This document shows, piece after piece, positions 8,481-17,115 of a stretch of DNA of 64,000 bases. The notes under the pieces were generated by a model. That model did not search any database and was not told the origin of the DNA. It saw nothing but the letters and a program-made list of their open reading frames with translations. The DNA comes from Aeromonas veronii. GTDB lineage: Bacteria > Pseudomonadota > Gammaproteobacteria > Enterobacterales > Aeromonadaceae. The translations under genes were made by a program, and so were the position numbers. The DNA lies in contig NZ_CP157875.1 of assembly GCF_040215105.1 (NCBI RefSeq), positions 3,949,501-4,013,500 on the forward strand, written 5' to 3'. How positions within the stretch are numbered: the stretch's first letter is position 1; the number at the start of each line of letters is the position of its first letter.

Positions 8481-8502
8481 AAGGGGAGCCGAGGCTCCCC
8501 TT
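8481..8502 (-). terminator. Hairpin after mdh
   Basis: AAGGGGAGCC and GGCTCCCCTT form a perfect 10-bp stem with a two-base GA loop, 18 bases beyond the mdh stop codon. It lacks a long T run, so it is only a probable terminator. Confidence 0.6.
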
Positions 8503-8519
8503 GTGACGACTCAAGCGGC

Positions 8520-9455
8520 TTATTTGACGAAGTCGATACCCAGCTGGATGTCGGCCTTCAGGGTGGCCAGCATGCTGTTCATGGCTTCTTGCTCGAAGGC
8601 GCTCAGCTTGCCGTAGTCCAGCACGGACTCGACGCCGTTCTTGCCAAGCAGCACCGGCTGCGCGAAGAAGGTGGCGTGCTCGCCGTTGCCTTCCACATAG
8701 GCGCACTCGATGACATTGGCTTCGCCCTGCAGACCCTTGATCAGGGACAGACCGAAACGGCAAGCAGCCTGACCCATGGAGAGGGTCGCGGAGCCGCCAC
8801 CGGCCTTGGCTTCCACCACTTCGGTACCGGCATTCTGGATACGCTTGGTCATGGCGGCGACTTCATCGGCGCTGAAGCTGGCCCCTTCGATCTGGGACAG
8901 CAGCGGCAGAATGGTCACGCCGCTGTGGCCACCGATCACGTTGATGCGCACCTTGTCGACGTTCAGGCCCTTGGCCTCGGCCACGAAGGTTTCGCCACGG
9001 ATGACGTCCAGGGTGGTCACACCGAACAGGCGGCGCTTGTCATAGACACCGGCCTTCTTCAGCACTTCGGCGGCGATGGCGACCGTGGTGTTGACCGGGT
9101 TGGTGATGATGCCGATCAGTGCCTTCGGGCAGCTGGCCGCGCACTTCTCGACCAGGTTCTTGACGATACCGGCGTTGATGTTGAACAGGTCGGAACGATC
9201 CATGCCGGGCTTGCGCGCCACGCCGGCGGAGATCAGTACAACATCGGCGCCAACCAGAGCCGGGCTCGGGTCTTCACCGCAGAAACCTTTTACTTTCACG
9301 TCAGTCGGGATGTGGCTCAGATCGGCTGCAACACCCGGGGTGACCGGGGCGATGTCATACAGGCTCAATTCGGAACCAGCAGGCAGGCGATTTTTCAACA
9401 GCAGAGCGAGGGCTTGGCCGATGCCACCGGCGGCACCCAGAACGGCAACTTTCAT
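8520..9455 (-). CDS. mdh: Malate dehydrogenase, NAD-dependent
   Basis: TCA-cycle enzyme that interconverts malate and oxaloacetate with NAD. The 311-residue product begins [21 protein letters not shown], a Rossmann fold opening, and shows the active-site loop [11 protein letters not shown] (near residue 81), the ITNPVNTTV segment (near 117) and the catalytic-histidine region [16 protein letters not shown] (near 174-189). The start at 9455 gives the normal length; an ATG six codons upstream is unlikely. In many gammaproteobacteria mdh is divergent from argR; here the art operon lies between them. Confidence 0.98.
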   Translation of the reverse strand: MKVAVLGAAGGIGQALALLLKNRLPAGSELSLYDIAPVTPGVAADLSHIPTDVKVKGFCGEDPSPALVGADVVLISAGVARKPGMDRSDLFNINAGIVKNLVEKCAASCPKALIGIITNPVNTTVAIAAEVLKKAGVYDKRRLFGVTTLDVIRGETFVAEAKGLNVDKVRINVIGGHSGVTILPLLSQIEGASFSADEVAAMTKRIQNAGTEVVEAKAGGGSATLSMGQAACRFGLSLIKGLQGEANVIECAYVEGNGEHATFFAQPVLLGKNGVESVLDYGKLSAFEQEAMNSMLATLKADIQLGIDFVK

Positions 9456-9576
9456 GATCAACTCCATGTTCAAGCGTAGGTTTAAGGTTGTTTCTTGTTG
9501 GGATTAAGACGGCTTCTTATTGTGGGCATCACCTTAAAGGATCCCCTGCTAAAAAACAATCTGATAACAGTTGTAA

Positions 9577-9591
9577 TCACAGGTTCTGTGA
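9577..9591. promoter_or_regulatory. Palindrome upstream of mdh, factor unknown
   Basis: TCACAG-GTT-CTGTGA is a perfect 6-bp inverted repeat about 120 bases upstream of the mdh start codon. The half-sites are those of CRP but in the opposite order, so it is not a standard CRP site. No regulator is assigned. Confidence 0.35.
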
Positions 9592-9643
9592 GCCAGGGAA
9601 CAGCGACGAGGAAAACAGAGCGGAATATGCGATTTATGGGAGG

Positions 9644-9668
9644 GAAAGCACAGATTTCCTGTGCTTTC
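9644..9668 (-). terminator. Hairpin after the artPIQM operon
   Basis: GAAAGCACAG and CTGTGCTTTC form a perfect 10-bp stem, 30 bases past the artM stop codon. The T tract is poor. It probably ends the art transcript before the mdh promoter. Confidence 0.55.
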
Positions 9669-9697
9669 TTGACCATTAAGAGGTAAATAACACTGCT

Positions 9698-10360
9698 TTA
9701 TGACTGGAATGCCAGTGCCCGACGCTCACACCAACGGAAACCAATTGTTAACAATCCATTCATGGTCAGGTAGAGGGCTCCCGCCACGGTGAACACCGCC
9801 AAAGTGTCATAGGTCTGGGCGTTGAGGCGCTGGGCCAGCCCCATGATGTCCATGATGGTGATGGTGCTGGCGAGCGAACTCCCCTTGAGCACCAGGATCA
9901 CCTCGTTGGAGTAGGCAGGCACCAGCCGGCGGGCGGCATGGCGCGTCTTCATCCACAGGGTTTGACCGGCGGAGAAGCCAAGCGCGCGGCAGGCTTCCAC
10001 CTCGCCGGCGGGGATGGCGTCCAGCGCCCCCTTGAACAGCCGGGTGGAGTAGGCCGCGGTGTTGAACCCGAGCGCCAGCACGGCGCAGAACCAGGGCTGC
10101 TTGAGCAGCGGCCAGAGCGGACTCGCTTTCAGCCACTCGAACTGGCCGGGACCGTAGTAGATGAGGAAGATCTGGATGAGCAGCGGTGTGCCGGTGAAGA
10201 TCAGCACCCAGAGTTGCACCAGCTGGGTGGCGACCGGGATGCGACGCTCCAGCACCCAGGTCATGGCGACGGCGAGCAGCACGCCGAGCAACAGGCTCAA
10301 TGCCGTGAGTTGCAGGGTGATGGCCAAGCCACCCAGCAGGGTCATGAGGTAATCCTGCAT
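9698..10360 (-). CDS. artM: Arginine ABC transporter permease ArtM
   Basis: Inner membrane permease of the polar amino acid ABC family, half of the ArtQM channel for L-arginine. The 220-residue product has about five membrane helices and the EAA-type coupling loop EACRALGFSAGQTLWMKTRHAARR (about residues 130-153). It is the last gene of the artP-artI-artQ-artM operon, starting two bases after artQ ends, which implies translational coupling. Arginine specificity is inferred from the operon and the neighbouring argR; histidine or ornithine transport cannot be excluded. Confidence 0.9.
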   Translation of the reverse strand: MQDYLMTLLGGLAITLQLTALSLLLGVLLAVAMTWVLERRIPVATQLVQLWVLIFTGTPLLIQIFLIYYGPGQFEWLKASPLWPLLKQPWFCAVLALGFNTAAYSTRLFKGALDAIPAGEVEACRALGFSAGQTLWMKTRHAARRLVPAYSNEVILVLKGSSLASTITIMDIMGLAQRLNAQTYDTLAVFTVAGALYLTMNGLLTIGFRWCERRALAFQS

Positions 10361-10362
10361 GG

Positions 10363-11013
10363 TCAGCCTCCGTAACGGCGGGTATAACGGGCAGCCTGCT
10401 TGAGGCCGAACTCACTCACCAGACTGATGGCCAGATAGATGAGGGCCGCGGCGGCATACCAGGTGAAGGGTTGATAGGTGCTGGCCGAGGCCATCTGGGC
10501 CTGTCGCATCATCTCGTTCACCCCGATGAGGGAGACCAGGGCCGTATCCTTGAGCAGCACCAGCCATTGGTTGCCGAGCCCGGGCAGGGCATGGCGCCAG
10601 GCCTGGGGCAGCACGATGCGAAAGAAGATATGTCCCTTGCCAAGCCCGAGGGCCAAGGCCGCCAGCCGTTGTCCGGCGGGCACCGCATTGAGGGCTGCCC
10701 GCAGGGTCTGGGTGGCATAGCTGGCAAACAGCAGGGAGAGCGCCAGCACGCCGCAGGCGAAGGGGCTGAACTCCACGTACTCGCCGGTGATGAGGAACAG
10801 CACCTGGGTCGAGCCGAAGTAGATGAACAGCACCACCAGCAACTCGGGCAGCCCGCGGATCAGGGTGGTCAGGGTGGCCACCGGCCACACCAGCCAGCCG
10901 CGCTTGCTGAGCTCGGCGGCGCTGAACCCCAGCGCCAGCACCATGCCCCCCGCCAGAGACGCCAGGGCCAGCCCCAGCGTCATCCAGGCCGCATCCAACA
11001 ACAGACTCAACAT
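10363..11013 (-). CDS. artQ: Arginine ABC transporter permease ArtQ
   Basis: Second permease subunit of the arginine importer. The 216-residue product has about five helices, the family segment TLIRGLPELLVVLFIYFG (about residues 49-66) and the ATPase-coupling loop LALGLGKGHIFFRIVLPQAWRHALPGL (about 120-146). It is tightly packed in the operon, three bases from artI and two from artM. The QxW/HisM signature assigns it to the polar amino acid permease family. Confidence 0.9.
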   Translation of the reverse strand: MLSLLLDAAWMTLGLALASLAGGMVLALGFSAAELSKRGWLVWPVATLTTLIRGLPELLVVLFIYFGSTQVLFLITGEYVEFSPFACGVLALSLLFASYATQTLRAALNAVPAGQRLAALALGLGKGHIFFRIVLPQAWRHALPGLGNQWLVLLKDTALVSLIGVNEMMRQAQMASASTYQPFTWYAAAALIYLAISLVSEFGLKQAARYTRRYGG

Positions 11014-11016
11014 GGC

Positions 11017-11757
11017 TTATTGCTGCGCGAAGTATTTGTCATAGATCTTCTGATAGGTGCCGTTGGCCTTGATCTCGGCCAGCCCCTTGTTCAGCTGGGT
11101 CAACAGCTCTGTGTTGTCCTTGGCCACGGCGATGCCAAAACCGGTACCGAAGTACTTGGCGTCGGTCACGGGGGTGCCGATCACGCCGTAATCCTGGTGC
11201 TGCTTGAGCCACTCGGCAGCCACGGCGGTATCGGCGAAGACGCCATCGGTGCGGCCGTTCATCATGTCGAGGAAAGCACTCTGGTAGCTGGCATAGGGCA
11301 CGGTGAGCAGGCCCTTGCTGATCCAGTTATCCACCAGGTAGGACTGGTGAGAGGAGCCGTTCTGCACGCCGACCGTCTTGTCCACCAGATCTTCCGGTCC
11401 CTTGTAGGCGCCCTTCTTGGCGACGAAGACCGCGGAGTTCTCGTAATAGATGTCGGAGAAGTCGACCTGGGCGGCCCGCTCCGGGGTCACGTCCATGGCG
11501 GCGATGGCGGCGTCATAGCGACGGAACTTGAGGCTGGGGATCAGGCTGTCAAACGCCTGGTTGTGGAAGCTGCACTCCAGTTTGGCCTGGGCGCAGATGG
11601 CGCGGGCCAGATCGATGTCGAAGCCCTGGAACTCGTTCTTGTCGTCCAGGTATTCGAACGGCGCATAGGTAGCCTCGGTGGCGAACTTGATCTCCTTGGC
11701 CAGCACGGAGGTGCTCAGCAGGCCCATGGCCGCAACCAACAACAGACTCTTTTTCAT
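11017..11757 (-). CDS. artI: Periplasmic arginine-binding protein ArtI/ArtJ
   Basis: Soluble receptor of the arginine importer. The 246-residue product has a signal peptide (MKKSLLLVAAMGLLSTSVLA, cleavage before KEIKFATE) and a type II binding-protein fold: TEATYAPFEYLDDKNEFQGFDIDLA (near residues 28-52), MDVTPERAAQVDFSDIYYENSAVFV (near 88-112) and VGVQNGSSHQ (near 130). Only one binding protein is encoded here, whereas E. coli has both ArtI and ArtJ. It sits between artP and artQ. Confidence 0.92.
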   Translation of the reverse strand: MKKSLLLVAAMGLLSTSVLAKEIKFATEATYAPFEYLDDKNEFQGFDIDLARAICAQAKLECSFHNQAFDSLIPSLKFRRYDAAIAAMDVTPERAAQVDFSDIYYENSAVFVAKKGAYKGPEDLVDKTVGVQNGSSHQSYLVDNWISKGLLTVPYASYQSAFLDMMNGRTDGVFADTAVAAEWLKQHQDYGVIGTPVTDAKYFGTGFGIAVAKDNTELLTQLNKGLAEIKANGTYQKIYDKYFAQQ

Positions 11758-11781
11758 GACAGCTTCCTTATCGACTCAATA

Positions 11782-12522
11782 TCAATGCATCAAGAATTCG
11801 GCAAACCGGCTGGTTTGCGGGGCCTGGAAGATAGCGGCGCTACCGGATTCGATGATCCGCCCCTTCTCCAGATAGATCACCTGACTGGCCACCTTGCGGG
11901 CGAACTCCACCTCGTGGGTCACCACCACCTGGGTGATGCCGGTCTGGCTCAGGCCGCGGATAATCTCCGCCACCTCTTTGGTAATTTCAGGATCGAGCGC
12001 GGCGGTCGGCTCGTCGAACAGCAGTACCTGGGGATCCATCATCAGGGTGCGGGCGATGGCCACCCGCTGTTGCTGGCCACCGGAGAGGCGAGCAGGCCAG
12101 GCGTCGCGCTTGTCGGCGAGCTGCAGCTGGGCCAGCAGATAGGCCCCCTTGTCGATGGCGGCCTCACGGTTCATGCCGAGCACCTTGATGGGCGCCTCGA
12201 TGAGGTTCTCCATCACGGTGAGATGGGGCCAGAGGTTGTACTGCTGAAAGACCATGCCCACCTTGCGGCGCAGGGCCTGGGCCTGGCGATTGAATTGCAC
12301 CGCAGAGAGGTCGCTCGGGAAAGAAAATTCACTGTCGCCAATGCGCAGCACACCGGCATCCGGGGTATCCAGCAGGTTCATCATGCGCAGCAGGGAACTC
12401 TTGCCCGCACCGCTAGGGCCCAGCAATACCAAGGTTTCGCCGGGAGCGGTCTTGAAGCTGACCTGCTGCAGTACCTGCACCTTGTGCCAGGATTTCTCGA
12501 TGCCGATTAATTCAATACCCAT
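11782..12522 (-). CDS. artP: Arginine ABC transporter ATP-binding protein ArtP
   Basis: Cytoplasmic ATPase that powers arginine uptake. The 246-residue product shows Walker A GPSGAGKSSLLR (about residues 35-46), the signature LSGGQQQRVAIARTL (about 143-157), Walker B VLLFDEPTAALD (about 164-175) and the H-loop histidine in VVVTHEV (about 198-204). It is the first gene of the operon. An ARG-box-like sequence (12531-12548) lies just upstream of its start codon, so ArgR repression in arginine-rich conditions is expected. Confidence 0.95.
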   Translation of the reverse strand: MGIELIGIEKSWHKVQVLQQVSFKTAPGETLVLLGPSGAGKSSLLRMMNLLDTPDAGVLRIGDSEFSFPSDLSAVQFNRQAQALRRKVGMVFQQYNLWPHLTVMENLIEAPIKVLGMNREAAIDKGAYLLAQLQLADKRDAWPARLSGGQQQRVAIARTLMMDPQVLLFDEPTAALDPEITKEVAEIIRGLSQTGITQVVVTHEVEFARKVASQVIYLEKGRIIESGSAAIFQAPQTSRFAEFLMH

Positions 12523-12530
12523 ACGACCTA

Positions 12531-12548
12531 ATTGAATAAGTTTTCAAA
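12531..12548. promoter_or_regulatory. ARG box (ArgR site) before artP
   Basis: ATTGAATAAGTTTTCAAA matches the ARG consensus TGAAT-N4-ATTCA with one mismatch in the core (TTTCA). It begins nine bases upstream of the artP start codon, where bound ArgR would block transcription of the transporter. Confidence 0.6.
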
Positions 12549-12593
12549 ATTTCGTCCTGATTCTAGCGCTAGCATAAGTGGATGCAAGCTATA

Positions 12594-12611
12594 TTTGAAT
12601 CAATATGCAGA
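12594..12611. promoter_or_regulatory. Second ARG-box-like site in the artP/argR gap
   Basis: TGAAT-CAAT-ATGCA (12596-12609) matches the ARG core with one mismatch in its right half. It is about 72 bases upstream of the artP start and 113 bases upstream of argR, so it could serve either gene, including argR autoregulation. Confidence 0.5.
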
Positions 12612-12722
12612 AGAAGCGCCGCTTCCTTGCCAAAACCGGCATATGAATGCAAAATAGCAGCGCTGTTCGTACCTGTCCCCTGAGCGTGACGGGCGACCAC
12701 TCCCCTCATTCGTGAGTCCAAG

Positions 12723-13193
12723 ATGAAACATAACGACAAGCAAGAAAAACTGGCCAAGGCCTTTAAAGCCCTGCTAAAAGAGGAGCGTTTTGGCTCCCAG
12801 GCAGAGATAGTCACTGCCTTGCAAGAGATGGGCTTCGAGAACATCAACCAATCCAAGGTATCGCGCATGCTGAGCCGCTTCGGCGCCGTCCGCACCCGCA
12901 ATGCCAAGATGGAAATGGTCTACTGCCTGCCGGTGGAACTGGGTGTGCCGACCACCTCCAGCCCCCTCAAGAATCTGGTACTGGACGTCGACCACAATGG
13001 CGCCCTGGTGGTGATCCACACCAGTCCGGGTGCCGCCCAGCTGATCGCCCGCCTGCTCGACTCCCTCGGCAAGGCCGAAGGGATCCTCGGCACCATCGCC
13101 GGTGATGACACCATCTTCATCACCCCGACCAGCGACACCGATATCGAGGAACTCTACCTCTCGGCGCTCGAGCTGTTCGAACAGACCCCCTGA
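12723..13193 (+). CDS. argR: Arginine repressor ArgR
   Basis: Hexameric arginine-dependent repressor of biosynthesis and transport genes. The 156-residue product has the winged helix-turn-helix N-terminal domain (residues 1-75, [18 protein letters not shown]) and the C-terminal oligomerisation and arginine-binding domain with the signature [11 protein letters not shown] (about residues 122-132). Length and motifs are those of the family. It is divergent from artPIQM, and the shared 200-base region has two ARG-box-like sites. A strong terminator follows at 13230. Confidence 0.98.
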   Translation: MKHNDKQEKLAKAFKALLKEERFGSQAEIVTALQEMGFENINQSKVSRMLSRFGAVRTRNAKMEMVYCLPVELGVPTTSSPLKNLVLDVDHNGALVVIHTSPGAAQLIARLLDSLGKAEGILGTIAGDDTIFITPTSDTDIEELYLSALELFEQTP

Positions 13194-13229
13194 TCGGGTT
13201 GCCACCCTGGCGGCGCCACGACCCGAACG

Positions 13230-13257
13230 AAAAATCCCGGCCTAGGCCGGGATTTTT
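13230..13257 (+). terminator. Intrinsic terminator of argR
   Basis: AAAAATCCCGGCC and GGCCGGGATTTTT form a long perfect stem around TA, followed by T-rich sequence, 37 bases past the argR stop codon. Confidence 0.92.
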
Positions 13258-13389
13258 GTTTTCTGGGCCGCCTGCTGGCGGCCTGACTTGCATCCGAGCT
13301 CTACTGCCCGGCGCCAGAGATGCGCCGACCGGGTCAGAGATCCATGCCGGAGCGCCCGCTCGGGCACATTTTTCAGCGCATTCGTGCTG

Positions 13390-14295
13390 TTATTTCCCCT
13401 GGGATAGCAGGAAATCTTGTGAAGGAGCGAAGAAGGCAGCCCCCGTCACCGCCTTGGTGAAACGCAGCAGGTGATCGTAGTGGCTGCCCTCCCCCTTGTA
13501 CATGCTGGCCAGCATGGCGTTGAAGTGCAGCGGCGTGCGGCAGCAGGAGATGAAGTAGAGCCCCTGCTCGCGCATGGTGCCCCAGGGCATGCTCTGGCGC
13601 AGTATCTCCATGGACTCCCCCTTGGGAGTCTTGAGGTTGACCCGCTTGATGTGGGAGGTCAGCGGCTTGTCGGCAGACTCGTATTCGATGTTGTCGGCCT
13701 TGGTGCGGCCGATGATGTCTTCCTGCTCCTTCAGAGCCAGCTTCTCCCAGTCCGCCAGGGCGTGAACCCAGCGCTGCACGTGGATGTAGGAGCCACCGGC
13801 AAACTCGCCCCCTTCCAGCAGCGCCACCTCGGCCCGGTGATCCTCTTGCGGATTCTCGGTGCCATCGACGAAACCGGTCAGATCGCGACAATCCAGGTTG
13901 CGGAAGCCGCGCACCTCTTCGGCCAACGCTACCAGACCCGCCAGCAGCGCCATCACCCGCTGACCGGCGTGATGCAGCACGTCCACCCGATCGGCGCGCA
14001 GTTGCACGAACAAGTCGAACGGGGTGTTCGGTGCCTCCTGACCGTTGGCAGACTGCGCCATGAAACCACGGAACTGGGGCGGGCGGGCAACCGGATAGAG
14101 GGCATCCCACCCTTCGGCACCGACGGCCACCAGGCCGCTGAATGCGGCATCGGGGAAATCGGCACTCACCGCATCCCACAGCACAGGCAGCTTGGCCAGA
14201 CGGGCCGCCAGCTCGGCGCAGTCACCGGTGCGATTGAACATCAGATAGAGGGCGTGCAGATTCGGCTCTGCGCAGATCCCGGCTTGGGCTTTCAT
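13390..14295 (-). CDS. yfeX: DyP-type haem peroxidase, YfeX-like
   Basis: Dye-decolourising-type haem peroxidase. The E. coli relative YfeX has been reported as a peroxidase and as a haem-iron-releasing enzyme, the latter disputed. The 301-residue product has the family motif GFVDGTENP (near residue 145), with the catalytic aspartate, and the proximal-histidine segment SHIKRVNLKTPKG (near 212), then LRFTKAVTGAAFFAPS near the C terminus. No signal peptide is seen, so it is cytoplasmic. The start at 14295 is set by GGAGAG just upstream. It lies 37 bases beyond fbpC on the same strand, so it is probably transcribed with the iron transporter. Confidence 0.92.
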   Translation of the reverse strand: MKAQAGICAEPNLHALYLMFNRTGDCAELAARLAKLPVLWDAVSADFPDAAFSGLVAVGAEGWDALYPVARPPQFRGFMAQSANGQEAPNTPFDLFVQLRADRVDVLHHAGQRVMALLAGLVALAEEVRGFRNLDCRDLTGFVDGTENPQEDHRAEVALLEGGEFAGGSYIHVQRWVHALADWEKLALKEQEDIIGRTKADNIEYESADKPLTSHIKRVNLKTPKGESMEILRQSMPWGTMREQGLYFISCCRTPLHFNAMLASMYKGEGSHYDHLLRFTKAVTGAAFFAPSQDFLLSQGK

Positions 14296-14332
14296 TTCTC
14301 TCTCCAAAGACATTGGCTAGGGCATCGCGGGA

Positions 14333-15409
14333 TTATAAACCGGAATGGGGCCAATTCCTTGATTTCACATCGCTATCGGCCACATCCCCAAACAGCACCA
14401 GGGCATGGGGGGCAACCGTCACCCTGGCACGCTCCCCCTCGAGGGGCTCGCCAATGCTGGCCTCCAGCAGTTGATCCCCGCACGCCACCAGCACCCGGCA
14501 GTGGTGGCCGAGGAATTGCTGCTCCCGTATCAGCAGGTTCCCTTCAGTCGCCGCCGTCAGCACCAGTTGCTGGGGCCTGAGCATGAGTTGCAGCCGCTCG
14601 CCGACGGCCCGGCCATGGGGCTCATGGCCCGTTATCCGCCCCAACACAGTTTGCACGCTGTGGCTATCCAGCACCTCGGCGGCCAGGTAGTTGACCCCGC
14701 CGAGAAATTCCGCCACGAAGCGGTTCTGTGGACGGCGATAGAGCTGTTCGGGCTCCCCCACCTGCTCGATGCGACCGGCCCGGAACAGCGCCAGCCGGTC
14801 GGCGAAGGCGAAGGCCTCCTCCTTGCTGTGGCTGACGAAGATGGCGCCGATGCCCTGGCGCTTGAGCAGGGCGCGGATCTCGAGGATGAGCTTCATCCGC
14901 ACCTGGGTGTCGATGTTGGAGAAGGGCTCGTCCAGCAGCATCAGCCGCGGCTTGCACACCAGGGCGCGGGCGATGGCGACCCGTTGCTGTTGGCCGCCGG
15001 AGAGCTGATGGGGGTAGCGATCCCCCAACCCCTGCAGATTGACCAGGGCCAGCGCCTCCGTCACCTGCTGCTCACGCACACTGCGGCTCTGGCGGGTCAA
15101 CCCGAAGCCGACGTTCTCGGCCACCGTCAGATGGGGGAAGAGGGCGTAATCCTGGAAGATCATGCCGATGTTGCGCGCCTCCGGTGCCAGACTCCGGCCC
15201 GGCCCATCCAGCAGGGTCCCGCCGAGCCGGATCTCCCCCTCAGCGAGCGGCAGCAGACCGGCCACGGCCTTGAGCAAGGTCGTCTTGCCGCAGCCACTGG
15301 CCCCGAGCAGGCAGATGATCTCGTTGTCGGCCACCTGCATTGAGAGCTGTTCCAGTACCGGCCGGCCGTTGTAGTGACAGCTGACCTTCTCGATATTCAG
15401 ACAAGACAA
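14333..15409 (-). CDS. fbpC: Ferric iron ABC transporter ATP-binding protein FbpC
   Basis: ATPase of the FbpABC (AfuABC/HitABC) iron(III) importer. The 358-residue product has Walker A GASGCGKTTLLK (about residues 35-46), the signature LSGGQQQRVAIARALV (about 134-149), Walker B LMLLDEPFSNID (about 155-166) and a C-terminal TOBE-like regulatory region (about 240-350). I choose a TTG start at 15409 because GGAG lies seven bases upstream and no in-frame ATG fits the family. It follows fbpB by 41 bases and precedes the DyP peroxidase gene. Confidence 0.92.
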   Translation of the reverse strand: MSCLNIEKVSCHYNGRPVLEQLSMQVADNEIICLLGASGCGKTTLLKAVAGLLPLAEGEIRLGGTLLDGPGRSLAPEARNIGMIFQDYALFPHLTVAENVGFGLTRQSRSVREQQVTEALALVNLQGLGDRYPHQLSGGQQQRVAIARALVCKPRLMLLDEPFSNIDTQVRMKLILEIRALLKRQGIGAIFVSHSKEEAFAFADRLALFRAGRIEQVGEPEQLYRRPQNRFVAEFLGGVNYLAAEVLDSHSVQTVLGRITGHEPHGRAVGERLQLMLRPQQLVLTAATEGNLLIREQQFLGHHCRVLVACGDQLLEASIGEPLEGERARVTVAPHALVLFGDVADSDVKSRNWPHSGL

Positions 15410-15450
15410 GGCTCGTCTCCTTTGTTCTTTGACCCAGGCTGGACGCGGGC

Positions 15451-17076
15451 TCAGTGGCCCTGACTGTCCAGGTTGCGGTTGATCCAGATGAGCGGCACCA
15501 GCCCCACCAGCACGATGACGATGGCGCCGAGCGCCCCCCGCTCCAGCATCTCGTCCGAGACGAACTGATAGACATGGGTCGCCAGGGTCTCGAAGTTGAA
15601 GGGGCGCAGCAGCAGGGCGGCGGGCAACTCCTTCATGGATTCGATGAATACCAGCAGGGCGCCGGCGAACAGGCCGCGCCGCACCAGGGGCAGGTGTATT
15701 CGCCGCAACATGCCGCCGCTCCCCTGACCCAGGGAGCGGGCCGCCGCATCCAGACTCGGGGAGATCTTGCCCATGCTGCTCTCCACCGATCCGATGGCGA
15801 TGGCCACGAAGCGCACCAGATAGCCAAACACGATGGCGGTGAGGGTGCCGGTCAGCAACAGACCGGGCCCCTGCATGCCGAGCCACTCGGCCAGATCGTT
15901 GATGCCAAAGTCCAATGCGGTCAGGGGGACCAGCACCCCGATGGCGAGCACGGTGCCCGGCATGGCGTACCCCAGGCTGGCGATGCGCAGGGGCAGGAGG
16001 CTGCGAGCGTCCCCATCGAGGCGACGGCAGAAGCCGAGCAGCAGGGCGACGGCCATGGCCAGCAGGGCGGTCAGCGCCGATATAGCCAAACTGTTGCCGG
16101 CGAAGCGCACAAACTCCGGCGTCCAGGAGAGCGCGAAGTAGCGTACCCCGTAATCGAGCAGGATGGCGAACGGCAAGGCGAAGCCCGCCAGTACCAGCCC
16201 CCAGCACCAGAGCCCGGCGAGCAGGCGCCAGCCACCTTCGAGGGGATAGCGCAGCGGCGCCTCATGGCCCATGGATTTCTGGAACACCTGCTGACGCCGG
16301 CGGGAGCGGCGCTCGATGGCGATGAGCAGCACCACCGCCAGCAGCATCAGGCAGGAGAGCTTGGCGGCGGTGGCCAGGCTGCCATAGCCGAGCCAGGTGT
16401 CGTAGATGGCCGTCGTCAGGGTATTGAGGGCGAAGAAGTGGACGGTGGCAAAGTCCGCCAGGGTCTCCATTGCCACCAGTGACGCGGCCACCATGATGGC
16501 GGGGCGCGCCATCGGCAGGCTCAGGCGGCGAAAACTCTGCCAGGGGGTACAGCCGAGCAAGCGGCTGGAGTGAATGAGGCTGACCGACTGCTCAAGAAAA
16601 GAGGCGCGGGCCAGCAGGTAGACATAGGGGAAGAGCACCAGTGCCAGCACCCAGGCAGCCCCCCCCAGGGTGCGGATGGCCGGGAACCAGTAATCGGTCG
16701 GACTCTGCCAGCCAAACAGGGCGCGCAGCCCCGCCTGCAAGGGGCCCGAGTAGTCCAGCAGATCCGTGTAGACGTAAGCGACGATATAGGACGGCATCGC
16801 CATGGGCAGCATCAGTGCCCACTGCAACACCCGGCGGCCAGGCACCTGGCACATGGCCACCAGCCAGGCCGTCGGCACCCCGAACAACAGGCTGAGCCCC
16901 ACCACCCCCAGCACCAGTCCGGCGGTGTTGGCGAGGTAGTTCGGCAAGACGGTATCGGCGAGATGGGCGAACAGGGCGCCGTCCGCCGAGAAGGCGGAGA
17001 AGACGAGGGCGAGGACGGGCAAACCCAGCAGCAGGGCACTCGCCCAGCTGCCGGCAATCCAGACAGGATGTTTCAT
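15451..17076 (-). CDS. fbpB: Ferric iron ABC transporter permease FbpB
   Basis: Inner membrane permease of the iron(III) importer. The 541-residue product is a fused two-domain permease with about twelve helices. Each half has a binding-protein-dependent permease loop: SRLLGCTPWQSFRRLSLPMARP (about residues 172-193) and AARSLGQGSGGMLRRIHLPLVRRG (about 446-469). The fused architecture is typical of FbpB/SfuB. It lies 39 bases downstream of fbpA. A run of eight G bases on the coding strand (16659-16666) falls within the first half without breaking the frame. Confidence 0.94.
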   Translation of the reverse strand: MKHPVWIAGSWASALLLGLPVLALVFSAFSADGALFAHLADTVLPNYLANTAGLVLGVVGLSLLFGVPTAWLVAMCQVPGRRVLQWALMLPMAMPSYIVAYVYTDLLDYSGPLQAGLRALFGWQSPTDYWFPAIRTLGGAAWVLALVLFPYVYLLARASFLEQSVSLIHSSRLLGCTPWQSFRRLSLPMARPAIMVAASLVAMETLADFATVHFFALNTLTTAIYDTWLGYGSLATAAKLSCLMLLAVVLLIAIERRSRRRQQVFQKSMGHEAPLRYPLEGGWRLLAGLWCWGLVLAGFALPFAILLDYGVRYFALSWTPEFVRFAGNSLAISALTALLAMAVALLLGFCRRLDGDARSLLPLRIASLGYAMPGTVLAIGVLVPLTALDFGINDLAEWLGMQGPGLLLTGTLTAIVFGYLVRFVAIAIGSVESSMGKISPSLDAAARSLGQGSGGMLRRIHLPLVRRGLFAGALLVFIESMKELPAALLLRPFNFETLATHVYQFVSDEMLERGALGAIVIVLVGLVPLIWINRNLDSQGH

Positions 17077-17115
17077 GAGATCACAAGGTTTGATGGGGCC
17101 AGCGGCCCCATCCGA

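Noticed and set aside
10471..12510. A 679-codon plus-strand open frame rich in Gln, Gly and His
   Set aside because: It is antisense to artQ, artI and artP, which have full family motifs. Long antisense frames are common in GC-rich genes, and this one resembles no protein family.
15410..16207. Upstream extension of the fbpC reading frame to 16207
   Set aside because: It overlaps fbpB in another frame; the sequence before the ABC domain has no family similarity, whereas the TTG at 15409 has a ribosome binding site.
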